Shown here: positions 37,401 through 47,999 of the stretch, piece after piece | Layout: the number at the start of each line of letters is the position of its first letter | Position numbering within the stretch: position 1 is the stretch's first letter | Source of the DNA: Oscheius tipulae | Lineage: Eukaryota; Nematoda; Chromadorea; Rhabditida; Rhabditidae | NCBI GenBank assembly: GCA_037178975.1 | Contig: JASJZH010000001.1 | Span: 5,998,501 to 6,062,500, forward strand | DNA length: 64,000 bases | Reading direction: 5' to 3' | The notes under the pieces: model-generated | The model's input: the letters and a program-made list of their open reading frames with translations, nothing else | What the model was told of the DNA's origin: nothing | The model's database searches: none | Made by a program: the position numbers and the translations under genes

Positions 37401-38844
37401 CTGGTCAATTTGTCAACACTCTATCTGTCAGAGGTGAGCGATCTTACTAGGGTCGGACGTTCATTTCTAGGCTGAGTACATCTGTTCGCCTGGAAGTGAA
37501 GTAGTGGGAGATCGACGAAGACAGTGCTTGGCTGATGGGAGATGGGGAGGTGTCCCTCCAACTTGTGCAAGTGAGTTCCCTTTGGTTTGACCTAGTACTT
37601 TTTCAATGCCCTATAGTGCGTATTATATGTTACATTTTCAGTCGTCGACTGTGGCCGACCTCCCGCCATTGCCAATGGCAAGGCCGAAGCAAACCATCAC
37701 ACCTTCGACTCCCAGGCCAACTACACCTGCCACGATGGCTTTCGACTCATCGGCCATGAGACAATCTTCTGTGGCGAGAAGGGCGTGTGGGAGCCAGCAG
37801 TTCCTGTTTGCTATGGTAACACTAGGCGGTGTGAAACACGTAGTAGTATGAGAATTGTAGATGAGGCAGCCTTGCGGGAGATGAAGGGATCCGACTCGGA
37901 GGGATCTGCCGTCTTGGCTGTCTTGGCTCTGATTCTAGTAGGAGTTCTGCTCTTTGCTGTGGTCAAAATATCCCGACCTGCATCGAGTTCTCTCAGCGAC
38001 AAGTCTCCGGTCATTTATGCGACGCCTTCTGTTCCCATGGCTGGGGATTCTGTGGTCTACTATGCTTCCTGTGCCGCTGTGACTCAGCTGGAAGTTCCTC
38101 CTCATCTCTTGTCTCTCCAGCATCTACCTAATGGCAATATTCACGTCACCATTCCAGCAGGTGGGTATCTAGTAAGCCCTTTTCAGGTCCACATCGTATT
38201 TTCAAGCAAAATGATGCACTGCAAATGTTTCAGTGAACGGTCGTCCAATAGCCCGACCTCCGCTTCCGATCTTCCGCGAAGAGTCGCCAACTCCATCGCA
38301 ACTTTTGTACTCTTTCGATCACGAGCCGATCTACGACACTCCGCCGGAGAACACCTTGAGGAGGACGTTGCCCCGTGACCGAGAAGAGAACATCTACGAA
38401 AGGATGGCGGATCTCAGACCACCGCCGCCATTGCCCAAAGCATCTCATAGGTGGGTACATTGTACTACTTCGAGCACGCTATGTCAGCAGGCTACTGTAT
38501 TTTTCTAATACGCAATTATGTACTTTTTTGAGCCCAATGCGGCATTTTGCACGTTTTTGATGTCCTGCAAACATGTAGCCTGGATCTACTCTATAAGTTT
38601 GCAGAGCATCGGGAACTTGCAATATGATGCTTTCATTCCGACAAAATCACAAGTCGCGTATTTTCATTCCAGCTTGCACTAGACCATTTCGGTTTCAGAG
38701 GAGATGTCAGCTAGCGCTCTTTCTACAATTCTTCTCGAAGAAGACAACGACAAGGACGGGTATCCGAGGCCGCTAGAGGCTGACATACGAGAAAAGACGA
38801 TGATTCGTATTATGCCACAACACTTACCGAGTATAAATCTTTAG
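34427..38844 (+). CDS. Furrowed-like membrane receptor: sushi, fucolectin, C-type lectin, sushi repeats
   Basis: Exons 34427-34572, 34611-34731, 35031-35104, 35141-35252, 35432-35567, 36234-36455, 36860-37048, 37088-37270, 37354-37433, 37471-37570, 37642-37815, 37861-38160, 38234-38450, then an uncertain last exon; about 700 residues. Signal peptide (LLPILFFAILLSRQALA), sushi 1 (CRSDGTWSGQSPVC), a fucolectin-type domain (GLCATTNNEKMSWWEVELLG; LQLCAVQIF), a C-type lectin domain (SWQCAQG, DFFWIG, WNAFLCQ), sushi 2-4, one membrane helix (VLALILVGVLLFAVV) and a tail with YDTPP and RPPPPLPK, possible phosphotyrosine and SH3 sites. The same domain set occurs in Drosophila Furrowed, a cell-adhesion receptor of planar polarity. 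The last exon could start near 38696: one splice choice ends after RGDVS, another runs to 38844. Confidence 0.83.
36540..36582. repeat. Short hairpin repeat, copy 3
   Basis: AACGAAGTTGTAGCCCTGAT then GTTAACTTTGTAAA; in an intron of the furrowed-like gene. Confidence 0.6.
38558..38610. repeat. Short hairpin repeat, copy 4
   Basis: TGATGTCCTGCAAACATGTAG, GATCTACTCTATAA, GTTTGCAGAGCATC (shown in parts); in the last intron of the furrowed-like gene. The flanking TGATG and GCATC also pair. Confidence 0.65.
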
Positions 38845-39603
38845 TTCCTCTTTTATTGGGAGAGAGAGAGAGGGAGAGAGAGAGATCCGTTCGAGACCGG
38901 CAAAAGTTGATTATGTTCTGTTATCAAATGAGCAGGGAATCAAAGAATTGTCGTCGCTGTTTCCTCGTTGTCTGTCTCCGAGACTAAGGAGGCTAGACTC
39001 TGTAACTTTTGTTTCAGAGCTAAAGTTCAAGCCATTACCTGTACGTCGATGGGGAGAATATTATGTCTGTCCGCGGCCTGCAGCTCCTCTATTGATTCTC
39101 TCGAACAGCACAGGAAGTACCATTTGAAGAACTGCTTGGGAGAGGAGATGTGACTACAGGGCCTCCATCGGACAATGCAGCAGACGGAGAAGAGCAGCAC
39201 GGCTGGGATACTGTAAATAGAACGGGGAATCAAAACAGGAGAAAGCTCGTAAAGCCTGATGGCTCCTCAGGGTGACGTGAGCCAAATGGTCGATTTAGAC
39301 CACTTCCGCTCTGGGAAGGAGGCAAAACAACTGGTTTGAATTCCGTGAATGTCAGAGTATTCCCTTCCAACTTTATCTATAGGCTAAATGTCTGCAATTC
39401 TTTCAGTTGTACCCTGCGTCAAAGATTTACTCAATTCTCGGTACATAGACGATTGAATAGTAGTCTCAGAGTTCAAAAAACTCTTAGTAATTAGTTACTG
39501 TATTTAATTCCAAAGTAATGGTTAGAAACAGAATTCAGTTCCGAAATGCTCTAATTAAGTGCGTAGTTTGTATTGGCTACAGTAGTAGGGCTAACTGAAG
39601 AAC

Positions 39604-39853
39604 TCAGTTTCCATCTGGTCCAGTAGTCAAGAGAAAAAATCTCTTTCGTTGTGGTTCTTTTTTCTCGTAAAGATCAATGCTCAGACTCCCATAACGATAA
39701 TCCCTCGTTCTCTTATGATAAACTGCCCCATTCCCTTCCCGTCCAACCCACCTATAGACAAGAACCAGAGCTGCGACTGGCGGCGGTGGAATTGTGGTGA
39801 CTGTTGGCGGAAGAACTCCCATCGATTCATCACAGCCCGGCGTCCAAGGAAGT
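39604..39853 (-). CDS. Possible terminal exon of an unrecognised minus-strand gene
   Basis: From a TTTCAG acceptor to TGA at 39606-39604 there is an 83-codon open stretch. It starts with a Pro/Thr-rich part (CDESMGVLPPTVTTIPPPPV), a short hydrophobic run (VAALVLVYRWVG) and a charged end (YEKKEPQRKRFF). It could be the end of a single-pass membrane protein. The upstream exons could not be joined with confidence; a small 5' exon with ATG and a GTAAGG donor near 40480-40510 is a candidate. Confidence 0.3.
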
Positions 39854-40376
39854 CTGAAATTTGCCTTTATGTGACGTCAGAAACGAATTCGCATAACTAA
39901 TTAACCTCTACCTCATGCTGCTTCTTATATTTTTAAATTTGAAGAGACGTGACGGGGAAGTTGCAGATTGTTGAGAGGGTCGCCTGCCGAGTCGCGGGAG
40001 ACATCTTAGCCATTATGAGATGCGACAAAGAGGGTGAGAGAATCCAAAAAGAGCCAAATGGACAAGTAACTCACACCAGCATCGTAAGAAGGGAGGTAGC
40101 GTGTCAACTACGCGGGATGAACATGTTGGTCAAAGTTTAATGAGGATGACGGAGATAGTTGGGTACCCACCGGGAAAAATAAGTTCCCAGAACCAAAGTA
40201 GACAGAAATATTATAATCGACTACAACAAAACTAGTCAGCAAATGAATGATATTCCTCATCTTACTTAGAGTTTAATGCAAAGGCTAGTAAGAGTCAGTC
40301 GTTGCTCTGAACCCGCCAAACCCTGTTCAATGAGAGAGACTGATTTTGGCACCAAAATGTAATTTTCAGTCTTTTT

Positions 40377-40428
40377 GATGCTTTGCAAAGTTTCAGAGGG
40401 TATTAAATATACAACTTTGCTGAACATG
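40377..40428. repeat. Short hairpin repeat, copy 5
   Basis: TGATGCTTTGCAAAGTTTCA, then TACAACTTTGCTGAACAT. Confidence 0.6.
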
Positions 40429-41034
40429 ATTTGACCGAAAAATGCATGGTTGGACCCGAAAAAAGTCTGAAGAACTTGGACCTTACCTCGCGCAACGAGT
40501 GATGTTCATCGTCGGGAAGGCAAGTGGCCGCTAATTAGGCGTGCATTCTCATATTCGCTCCGAGATGGATGAAGTGAAAGATGAAACTTACAGGGGTAGG
40601 GAGAAATCGAGAGAGAGGCAGGCAGGAGAGAGAGCGAGTGACACTAAAATTAAGGCAGAGGGGGACGGGAGCCGTCGACGTGATTTATAACGGGCCCCAG
40701 AAGGTCACCGGAAATGGATTACGGGCTTATAACAGGCATTTCCTAGATTGGATATATTGTCATGAACTTTGGCCTTTTATCAGTCCGAAATACGTTGAAC
40801 CAGAATGAAGGTACTTGCCCGTAACGCAGGTACCTATCAAAAATTCAGACAATCTTTTAAATCTACCTAGCGTGTTCGGTCTCATTATGAAGCTCTAGAT
40901 ATGAACAAGACGATAAAATAACTGTCCAGGGCTTAAAGAATTGTCAGAACGATTTGGCATTTGGCTGCTGCTCTCTAAGGTTCACTTGGTGCGGCCCGCA
41001 CTTCCTCGCTGAAATAAGCTTCTCGAACTTTTTG

Positions 41035-41070
41035 TGATGCCCTACAAATTTGTAGAAAAGCCTACTCTAA
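41035..41070. repeat. Short hairpin repeat, copy 6 (partial)
   Basis: TGATGCCCTACAAATTTGTAG with the right arm mostly lost. Confidence 0.45.
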
Positions 41071-41214
41071 ACCTGTTGCTTTGACAAGTGTCTGACTGCA
41101 CTAGATGACAGATATACTTTATTCATAGCCCAGAAATGGAAACAAGTCGAAGATACGTCTGAATAAACTCTTGGCTTGGATTATGTCATAGAAAAGAGAA
41201 GGGGAAATGTAAAA

Positions 41215-42980
41215 TCAGTTGAAAAGATTGTCAAAAGCCATGAGGCCGTCATCCTCATCGTCGGTAATCACGTCACTGGCAGCATCCGAGCCCATATCGG
41301 AACTCGTCTCCAGTTCGGCAAATGAGTTGCGACGCTTGTTGATGAGCTCCCTGCAAGATTAATTACTACATATGAGTACACAAACACTTACCAGTTGTCC
41401 TTTCCGGAAAAGTAGTAAACCGGATGAGAGAGACAGACATCATCAACGGACATGGTAAAAGCTCCCATGTTTTCCCAGTAGAGCCAGTCGCCGACGGCTA
41501 GCTGTCTCGTACGGAACATGTGCTGCGGGACGGGGCCTCTTTCGATGTCGCAACCGAGAACGACACCCAAGCTTTCAGGGTTCTCTTTATCGTGAAGAGG
41601 CCTGAAGTCGGGAGTCTGATCATGATAGCGAACTCCACAGAATGCCCCGTCGACGTCCTCGTTGGTCTGGTACAGGAAGACGTTGGAGTCTGAAACTTTG
41701 CGGTTACATTAAAATACCAAATGAGTTTGAAGTGCGCACCAACTCATGTACCGACCATGGTAATTTCTGATCATATAGCCTGTTGGCGCACAATTTAAAG
41801 TTGCTTATCTGCTAAGAAACCCACCATTCAGCTCGACTTCACGCCTAGCGATGACATTGGTACAAAGAGAGAAGGCAGCCGTAGCAAAGAAGTTTCCAGG
41901 GCTTGCCACCAGCTGTAGATTCGGGTATTCGACTTGGGGAAAGAAACAGTCGATGGCATCTTGAAGGTCACGAACTACCTGAAGATTTTGATTTTTTTAG
42001 TTTTCTGGGTCAACAGAGGTCAATAGAATCAAATAGTGGCTCGTCAGAACACTCGTGGAAATTCTTGACCCGCCCACAATACGATTTTTCAGCCCGGTCA
42101 TGTTCTGCAAGTTTGTAGCTTTCGATCTGTTTCACAACTTTGCAGATCATCACCAATATGGAATTATATTTTATAGGGTCCCTACCTCATGAAAGTGGCT
42201 ATCCTTCGTCTTGGGATAGCTGAAGCCTCCTCCGACAGAGATAGTGTTCGGACGGAGACGGTTCTGCTCGGCTAGCTTCCAGAACTTCTTGATTTCTTGC
42301 ATGGCTCGGTAGTAGCCATTGGTGTCAGTATTGTCGATGTTGAAGGTGAATCCGGCAAAGTTGGCCAGATAGTCGTCAGCCGTTTTCAGAAGAGCTGCTG
42401 CGTTCATCAGAGGGCATGGCTGACTGAGACAGTTGTCCTCGTCCAAGGACGTATATCCTGGAATGGCCACGTCGAGCAGGATTCTAGCGTCTGGAGCGAA
42501 TCGAGTGGCATCCCGGAGTTCCTTCTCAGAACTGATGACAATGGTCCCGACACGAGCAGCTCCAGCCAGACGCATGCTCTTGGCAGTCCACATGCCGTGA
42601 GCATAGATGATCTTGGAGGGATCTACGAGCTCCAAGGCCACAGCAAGCTCCTTCTGACTGCGGACTTCGAAGCCCATGCCGTCGGTCTCGGCCAGGAGCT
42701 GAGCCAGTACGGGATCGGCATTGCAACGCAGAGAGTAGAATGGCCGGAAGCGGTTCATGTTAGCCTGCCAGACGTCGACAGACTCGAGCACTGCCGGCAC
42801 ATTCATGACAAAGAACGGAGCTCGGGAGAGCTGCTTCTCGGCCACGTGACGGGCAATGTCAGCTGGAGCATGCGTACTGGCATGGACGGCGATCATCTGA
42901 TCGGCAAAGACATCCCGAGTCCATGGCTCCTCGCTCGGAGAATGGTAGGTGGCGGAGGGAAGACGCTGACGAGCGACCAT
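41215..42980 (-). pseudogene. Ornithine-decarboxylase-like gene with lost PLP lysine and a frameshift
   Basis: Exons 42980-42186, 41979-41825, 41689-41392, 41350-41215; about 467 residues if read through. Fold and order match eukaryotic ODC: FVMNVPAVL, RPFYSLRCNADP, VGGGFSYP, VGDWLYWENMGAFTM. Key residues differ: the PLP-binding lysine of the FYxVKCN motif is Arg, the FHVGSG histidine is Asn (FNIDNT), the EPGRYY glutamate is Ser (SPGNFF), and MGAYTV tyrosine is Phe; the CD pair before the C-terminal domain (LGCDIE) is kept. An extra base in the run at 41940-41943 (plus strand GGGGAAAA) shifts the frame inside exon 2; without it the match resumes at once. So this is either an antizyme-inhibitor-like pseudoenzyme with a sequence error, or a decaying gene. 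All other junctions keep phase and the 3' exons stay open, which argues for recent function. Confidence 0.75.
42099..42150. repeat. Short hairpin repeat, copy 7
   Basis: CATGTTCTGCAAGTTTGTAG, TTTCGATCTG, CACAACTTTGCAGATCAT; in the ODC-like intron. Confidence 0.7.
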
Positions 42981-43283
42981 CAGGGTGTGGGTTGAGTGAA
43001 GTTAAAGGTAAACTGAAAATACAGTATGAGATTCGGAGCAGAATCTTCTATCGTTGACAACAGAAGCGGCACTTACATGTGTAAGGGGAGCTAGGGTGGA
43101 ATGTGGCGAGTGTTGTCGACTCTTCTGGCTACGTCAGCCGGTGAAGACCACGAGTAGGGAAGAGGTGGAGAAAGAGCCTGGGAGAGGCTAACCCTGCGCG
43201 AACTAACGCGCGAAGCTACGGCGATTATTTTAGTGGAAGTTTGGTGTCGGCGACTTGTTCGCGGACACGAGCTGTTAGCTTCT

Positions 43284-44558
43284 TCACTCCTAAATTTCTT
43301 CATTGGTATAGACAAAAAAACGACACACCTCGTCTGGATCAGGATCCCAAGGAGGTTCGGCGTTCTTGTCGGCCTGAACTTGGCTGGCACGGAGCTGTGG
43401 ATGAGCGTCGTCGAGGTAGACGACTCCCTCCTCGTCCTGAAATCGATTCGGTTTAAAGGTTACTGATAAATGCCTCTATCTCTCACTCCCTTTCTAGCTG
43501 CAACGTCAGCTGCTTTGCTTGTTCTCTGGGATTTTCATTTTTGACTACTTCAGTGCCAACTTTTCTATACCAGCCTGGTCAAATAGCCTCCGCAAACGTG
43601 TCACTGTTTTCCCAGCTTCGCGAGACAGGTTTTCGAAATATTGTTTTCCCAGAAAGTGATGATTCTCTTCGGTATCAGGTTGTCGAAATAGTGGAACAGA
43701 ACATGTTATTGTCTCTTTTAAAGGATCAGAATCTGATTAGTGATTCGTGGGCCAGCGTCATTCCGAACGGTCTATAAACCTAAATCTAATGTTAGATACT
43801 TTTGAGACTGAGTCATATCGGTCAAAGAAGAGCTAACTTGACTCAATTTCGAAAGTACGGGAGGCGTCTTGTACTACCCTTGAAGCGGTACGAACGGAAT
43901 TCGTAATACTGCCGAGACAGTACGGGCAAGACTTTGCTGGTCTATCCAGATAAAAAAAATGCTCAAGATCTACAGTGCGCTCTTTGTCACACAGGTTCTA
44001 TAATTCAAATTTCTTTAGACAAGATTATTGAACCAGTGCAAGTATTGGATACCTTGTCAATGGTTTTCTTTCTGCGGTATTTCGATCCTGCTCGGCTTTT
44101 TCAGTGCTTTCACACTAGAGTAATGGAACTACCTAATTCGAAGAACCGTCAGTCAATCGAAATGTGGGTAGCGAATAAACTGTCAGCAGGACAGATTGGG
44201 TCATTATTATTGTTACTCTAGCTCTCAGATTGATTTACAATGTGTTATTGTGTTTAATTAATTGCCGTCATAAATCCCAAAACCGAACACTCACGGCTTG
44301 TCATCAATCGATCCGTGTTTGCAGCAAAATGATTACATTGTTTAAGATTTCGAAACCCAAAAGAAGGTAAGTGAAACTCACCCGTAAGGGTCCTATAGGC
44401 GGTTCGTTAGATTCCTCCGACGAAATCTTCAGACAGAATTCGGGGACAGAAGTTAATGCCCATACACACCTCTCCCACGGAGCGTGTAGGACCTTTAATG
44501 TAGTAGAAAAGTAGTACACAAAGTCGGAGACAACGGGTTGTCTGAAAGCCATCCTCAT
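43284..44558 (-). CDS. Small unrecognised protein, about 96 residues
   Basis: Exons 44558-44382, 43436-43329 and a two-codon last exon 43289-43284 ending GAGTGA. The product starts MRMAFRQPVVSDFVYYF, contains an HAPWERCVWAL block and ends in an acidic tail with EPPWDPDPDEE. Phases match. I do not recognise the family. The two large exons look coding by composition and by clean GTGAGT and TTTCAG borders, but the long intron (945 nt) makes the join less certain. It sits 300 nt upstream of the ODC-like start on the same strand, so the exons could instead belong to that transcript's 5' region. Confidence 0.5.
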
Positions 44559-45287
44559 TTTATGATTAAGATCAAGAAAGAAAGTCGGGAAGAGACTCTA
44601 TTACACTCGACTTCTCAAAATGCGGGGGTGAGATCGATATTCGGAAATGAGAAGAAAAGAATGGTATTCTTTCCAGACCCGAACTGAAGGATTGAAAGGT
44701 CGGGAAGAAGTGATAAGTACTGTAAAGTGACAAAGAGACAGATAAAAGTTGAGACTATGCCCCTCTCTCGTCTAGGCGGCACCATCGATTAGCTGCGGCG
44801 CGACCCGCCTTCGCGAGAGCCGCACGTGAAAAATAGAGAGCGGATTTCGCAATTATTGACTCATTTCTAAAGGTTTAAAAACATCAGAGAGTTTTGATCA
44901 TTGGCTTATGGGTGAGGAAGAAAAGTGTTGTTCTGTCGGTGTTTTTCGAAGCAGAATGTAGACGATTGTAAAGCTGTTTTCGCCGACGCTTTAGGTCAAC
45001 AGCTTCATGAAAAAAGGCAAGTGGTCGAAAGATCAAAAATGTGGGTGGGTAGAGAGAAAGAGTCTAAGGGTAAGAAGATGTCGATAGTAGCAGATGCCAT
45101 ACGGATGATCAGACATTCTTATTGGTCACAAGTTTCAGAGTTCAAGACCCAGAAACGAGAACTTGCAGCTCGGTATAACTGATCGCAATCTATCTAGAAC
45201 TGACGCTCTCGATAAAGGTGTCAAGAGCACAGTCGAGCGAATCGTAGAGGCTGCAAACTATTTGTGCTTGGCTAAACCCTGCCCAGG
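44559..45287. other. Intergenic region, one unassigned ORF
   Basis: Contains an 85-codon plus-strand ORF (44925-45182) with a charged helical look and no recognised family; no exon structure supports it. The rest shows nothing. Confidence 0.35.
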
Positions 45288-45800
45288 TCATGAGACCGAA
45301 AAGCAAAGATGAAATGAGTCAGGTTTTAGAATGTTCCAGTGGAAGAGACTTTGACCGTCTGTCTCTAAATTGGTTTGTAGCCTATGAGATGGACCTTGTC
45401 TTTCTATACGATTTTGGAGAGTAATGAGTCCCACATCACTCAGTTTCAGCTTTGCCTTCTGATCAGCTTCCAGGCTGTCGCAGCAGACACCAGAGTGTTG
45501 TCGACTGAGGTAGCAATCGTTGAAGACACGTTTCAGTCTTCTCATCATGCCCACATGTCCTGGATCCATCTCCTCTAGCAGGCTTTTTTTCTCGACTCTG
45601 TTCACTTCAGCGTCTACTGTGTAGTCTTCTTCACTCTCCTTTTCCACCAGATGTGTCTCTTCTCTCACTGACTGTCGTCGATCGATATAGTGCTCATCCC
45701 AGTAATTGACTCAACTGTCACTCAAGTCGTCGTCCAATTTGTCCGAAAGATCCGAATCTTCATTCGACGAGTCTCTGAGACCGATCTCGCCGTCTTAGAA
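45288..45800 (-). pseudogene. Decayed ORF of unknown family, interrupted by one stop
   Basis: An open frame of 126 codons (45668-45288) with protein-like composition (DYTVDAEVNRVEKKSLLEEM, GHVGMMRRLKRVF) continues upstream in the same frame with YWDEHYIDRRQS, then an in-frame TGA at 45713-45711, then an acidic stretch (SSNEDSDLSDKLDDDLSD). A serine/aspartate-rich lead before a WDEH-type block is common in transposase and retroelement proteins, but no domain is identified. Probably a relic; a TGA sequencing error is possible. Confidence 0.4.
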
Positions 45801-46115
45801 TTGTTTGTTTCCTTCAACAGCCGAGATGATGGTCGAGAGTAGCAGACAGAGCAGATGGAACAGCACACTTTCGTTCATCGTCGAATGTATTGTCCTTTAG
45901 TAATAACTTTCCAACAGATATTTACAAAAATAACATGCAATTACACGATTTACACAGAAAAAAGGAAAAACCGTTCAACCGACAAGACCTATTTTTGCAA
46001 TTCTTTTCATTTCTTTACTGCCACAAAGAGCTTTGCTAACGTTTAGCAAGACAAAACAAGTGGCTTTCTAGCAGATAAACAGGAAAAGAGGAGATATAGT
46101 ACTTATGTGTCGTTA

Positions 46116-46545
46116 CTTTTTCAAACCGGGCGCAAATGCCGCTCGTTTTCTTAAGTACAGAAATCCTGGTTTAAACCGGTTTTGGCACAGAATACCGTCA
46201 CGGCGTGTTACGCCCATGTAAAAGGCGTCGCCAATTTTTCTTGCGCCAATTTTCTATTTCGAGGGGAATTCGGGAATTCAAAATTAGTTCCCGCTTGTTA
46301 AATTAATGTAGGGTATACGGTATCCTGTGCCAAAACCGGTTTAAACCAAGATTTCTGTAGGATACTGTAGTTAAGAAAACGAGCGGCATTTGCGCCCGGC
46401 TTGAAAAAGTGGTGACGCGCATAACACGCCGTACCGTATACCCTTCATTAATCTAAAAAGCGGCTAGAGAACTAATTTTGAATTCCCGCCCTCGAAATAG
46501 GAAATCGAAGTGAGAAAAACGCCTTTTACATGGGCGTAACACGCT
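46116..46545. repeat. Nested fold-back repeat (A-B-A'-B' arrangement)
   Basis: Block A (46116-46195; GCAAATGCCGCTCGTTTTCT, GGTTTAAACCGG) returns inverted at about 46325-46412. Block B (46200-46322; GGCGTGTTACGCCCATG, TATTTCGAGGG, ATTCAAAATTAGTT) returns inverted at about 46425-46545. Two interleaved inverted pairs mean either two related fold-back elements inserted into each other or one element duplicated in inverse order. No ORF. Confidence 0.8.
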
Positions 46546-46596
46546 ATGAAAGTTTGTTAAAAAAAAGATGACTACAGTACCCCCAAATGCTTACGT

Positions 46597-47775
46597 GGCG
46601 GGACTCCTGGGAGGGCGAAAATTCAAATTTTGCATTTTTTTTTTTTGAGATTTCTTTCTTATCAGCGTACAGTACAGCCATCGTCTCCGTTAAATTTCGG
46701 AGTTTGTTTGTTGTTTTGTAAAGGCTGCTAGTAGCCACGTTTTAGTAGGAAATTGTCTACCCAATTTCGTCGAAAATGGTTCCACATTCTTACCCGTCGC
46801 TCATCGCCCTCCCCATGGAAATGAGCACTCCGGAGCTCGAGACTGTATTTCTTCGCCGTTGGAATCTGCTGCCGCCTGTTGGTCAACTGATTGGAATCAA
46901 CAGGAGCGGAAATGCCTATCTGGCAATCTGCCAAGCCCTTCAATTTGAAGAAGCCGAACTGCACGGGAAAGATCAAGGAGGTTATGTACCGTTTGCCGCA
47001 ACAGCAAGTCTGCTCATTATGGACCTTCTGCATATGATCCGACTATCTAGATGGACGGGCTCTCGATCTTCAACGTGAGAGATAGCACAGGTCGTCCCAA
47101 CAGAAAAGTACTTTTTTTTTTTTTTTTATAATTCTTCCTTGTTATCGCTTGTTATAGATCGACCGTCAAAAAAAAATCAAAATCCCGCCGATATCGAAAA
47201 CGCGCGCGAAAACGTTTGAATAAAGAGGAGCCTGCCGAGCTATTTTTATTTATTTATTTACGATTATCATATCATTTCGATATGTCGCATTTTGCTGTCT
47301 GAAGTTGTCGGGATCCACCTTAGCCATCTGTACCCAGTTCTCCCCACATCTTGTTGCAAAATCGTCGCATGAAGACCATCTTCTGTTCACGATGAATGCG
47401 GTCTGACCGTCATGTAGCAGCAGATGTCCTGTCGATTGCACGATTTGGCTTCCTCGTCCTCTTCTTTTGACCTCGCTTAGAGCAATCACATCAAAGTCGA
47501 CGTCGTGTAGAGCATCGTTCAGCTCAGCAAGACGGGCGTCTGTTCGTAGCGTTCGGCAATTCAGCGATCCGATCCTTAGACGGAGCAATTAGGCCGAGCT
47601 ATTACCGCCTGTTTTTTCATTCTCTTCTGTTTCTTATGTTTCTAAAATGTGGCTACTATCAGCCTTTACCGGAAACAAACAACAAACTCCGAAAAAGAAC
47701 GAAAACGAAGGCTGTACGCTGATAAAAAGAAATCTCCAAAAATGCTTAATTTGAATTCCCGCCTGAATTCTGGAT
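46597..47775. mobile_element. Element bounded by about 130-nt terminal inverted repeats
   Basis: The left end (46597-46743; TTTCTTTCTTATCAGCGTAC, CGGAGTTTGTTTG, AAGGCTGCTAGTAGCCAC) is repeated in inverse orientation at the right end (47644-47775; GTGGCTACTATCAGCC, CAAACTCCG, GTACGCTGATAAAAAGAAA). The inside is about 900 nt with a 100-codon plus-strand ORF (46776-47078, family unknown), a poly-T run near 47108-47127 and a non-LTR endonuclease fragment on the minus strand. Long inverted ends with no recognisable transposase suggest a non-autonomous DNA element or a composite of older insertions. Confidence 0.75.
47250..47588 (-). pseudogene. Endonuclease-domain fragment of a non-LTR retrotransposon
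   Basis: 112 codons beginning RIGSLNCRTLRTDARLAEL, then FDVIALSEVKRRGRGS, the start of the exonuclease-endonuclease-phosphatase fold used by RTE/CR1-like elements. The conserved Asn of LNCRTL and Glu of LSEV are present. The frame stops after MIIVNK; no reverse transcriptase follows, so it is a 5' fragment. It lies inside the inverted-repeat-bounded element. Confidence 0.75.
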
Positions 47776-47999
47776 TGATTGTACAAGAAAGCTTGATGTT
47801 CAGCGGCGAATCTTTTTCCATCACTCTTCTCATATATGAGTCATTTTTACCTTGATTTTGGCTTTTAAAGTCTTGGTATCCTCTTGTTTGAGGTCATCTA
47901 GGCAATGAGAAAGATTAACACTAAAATATAAAAAGGAATTGGTGTTGGATTGCAACGAACTTCTAGCTCTTACCTTCCATTTTAACGATCACTTTTAGG

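Larger units (their letters stand above)
38845..41214. other. Gap between receptor and ODC-like genes
   Basis: 2.4 kb. Contains a GA microsatellite (38859-38884), a 61-codon plus-strand ORF with cysteine/histidine residues (38968-39153) of unknown meaning, a possible minus-strand exon (listed separately), and two hairpin-repeat copies (40377-40428, 41035-41070). No gene is firmly supported. Confidence 0.45.

Noticed and set aside
42297-42995. 232-codon plus-strand ORF
   Set aside because: Antisense of the first exon of the ODC-like gene.
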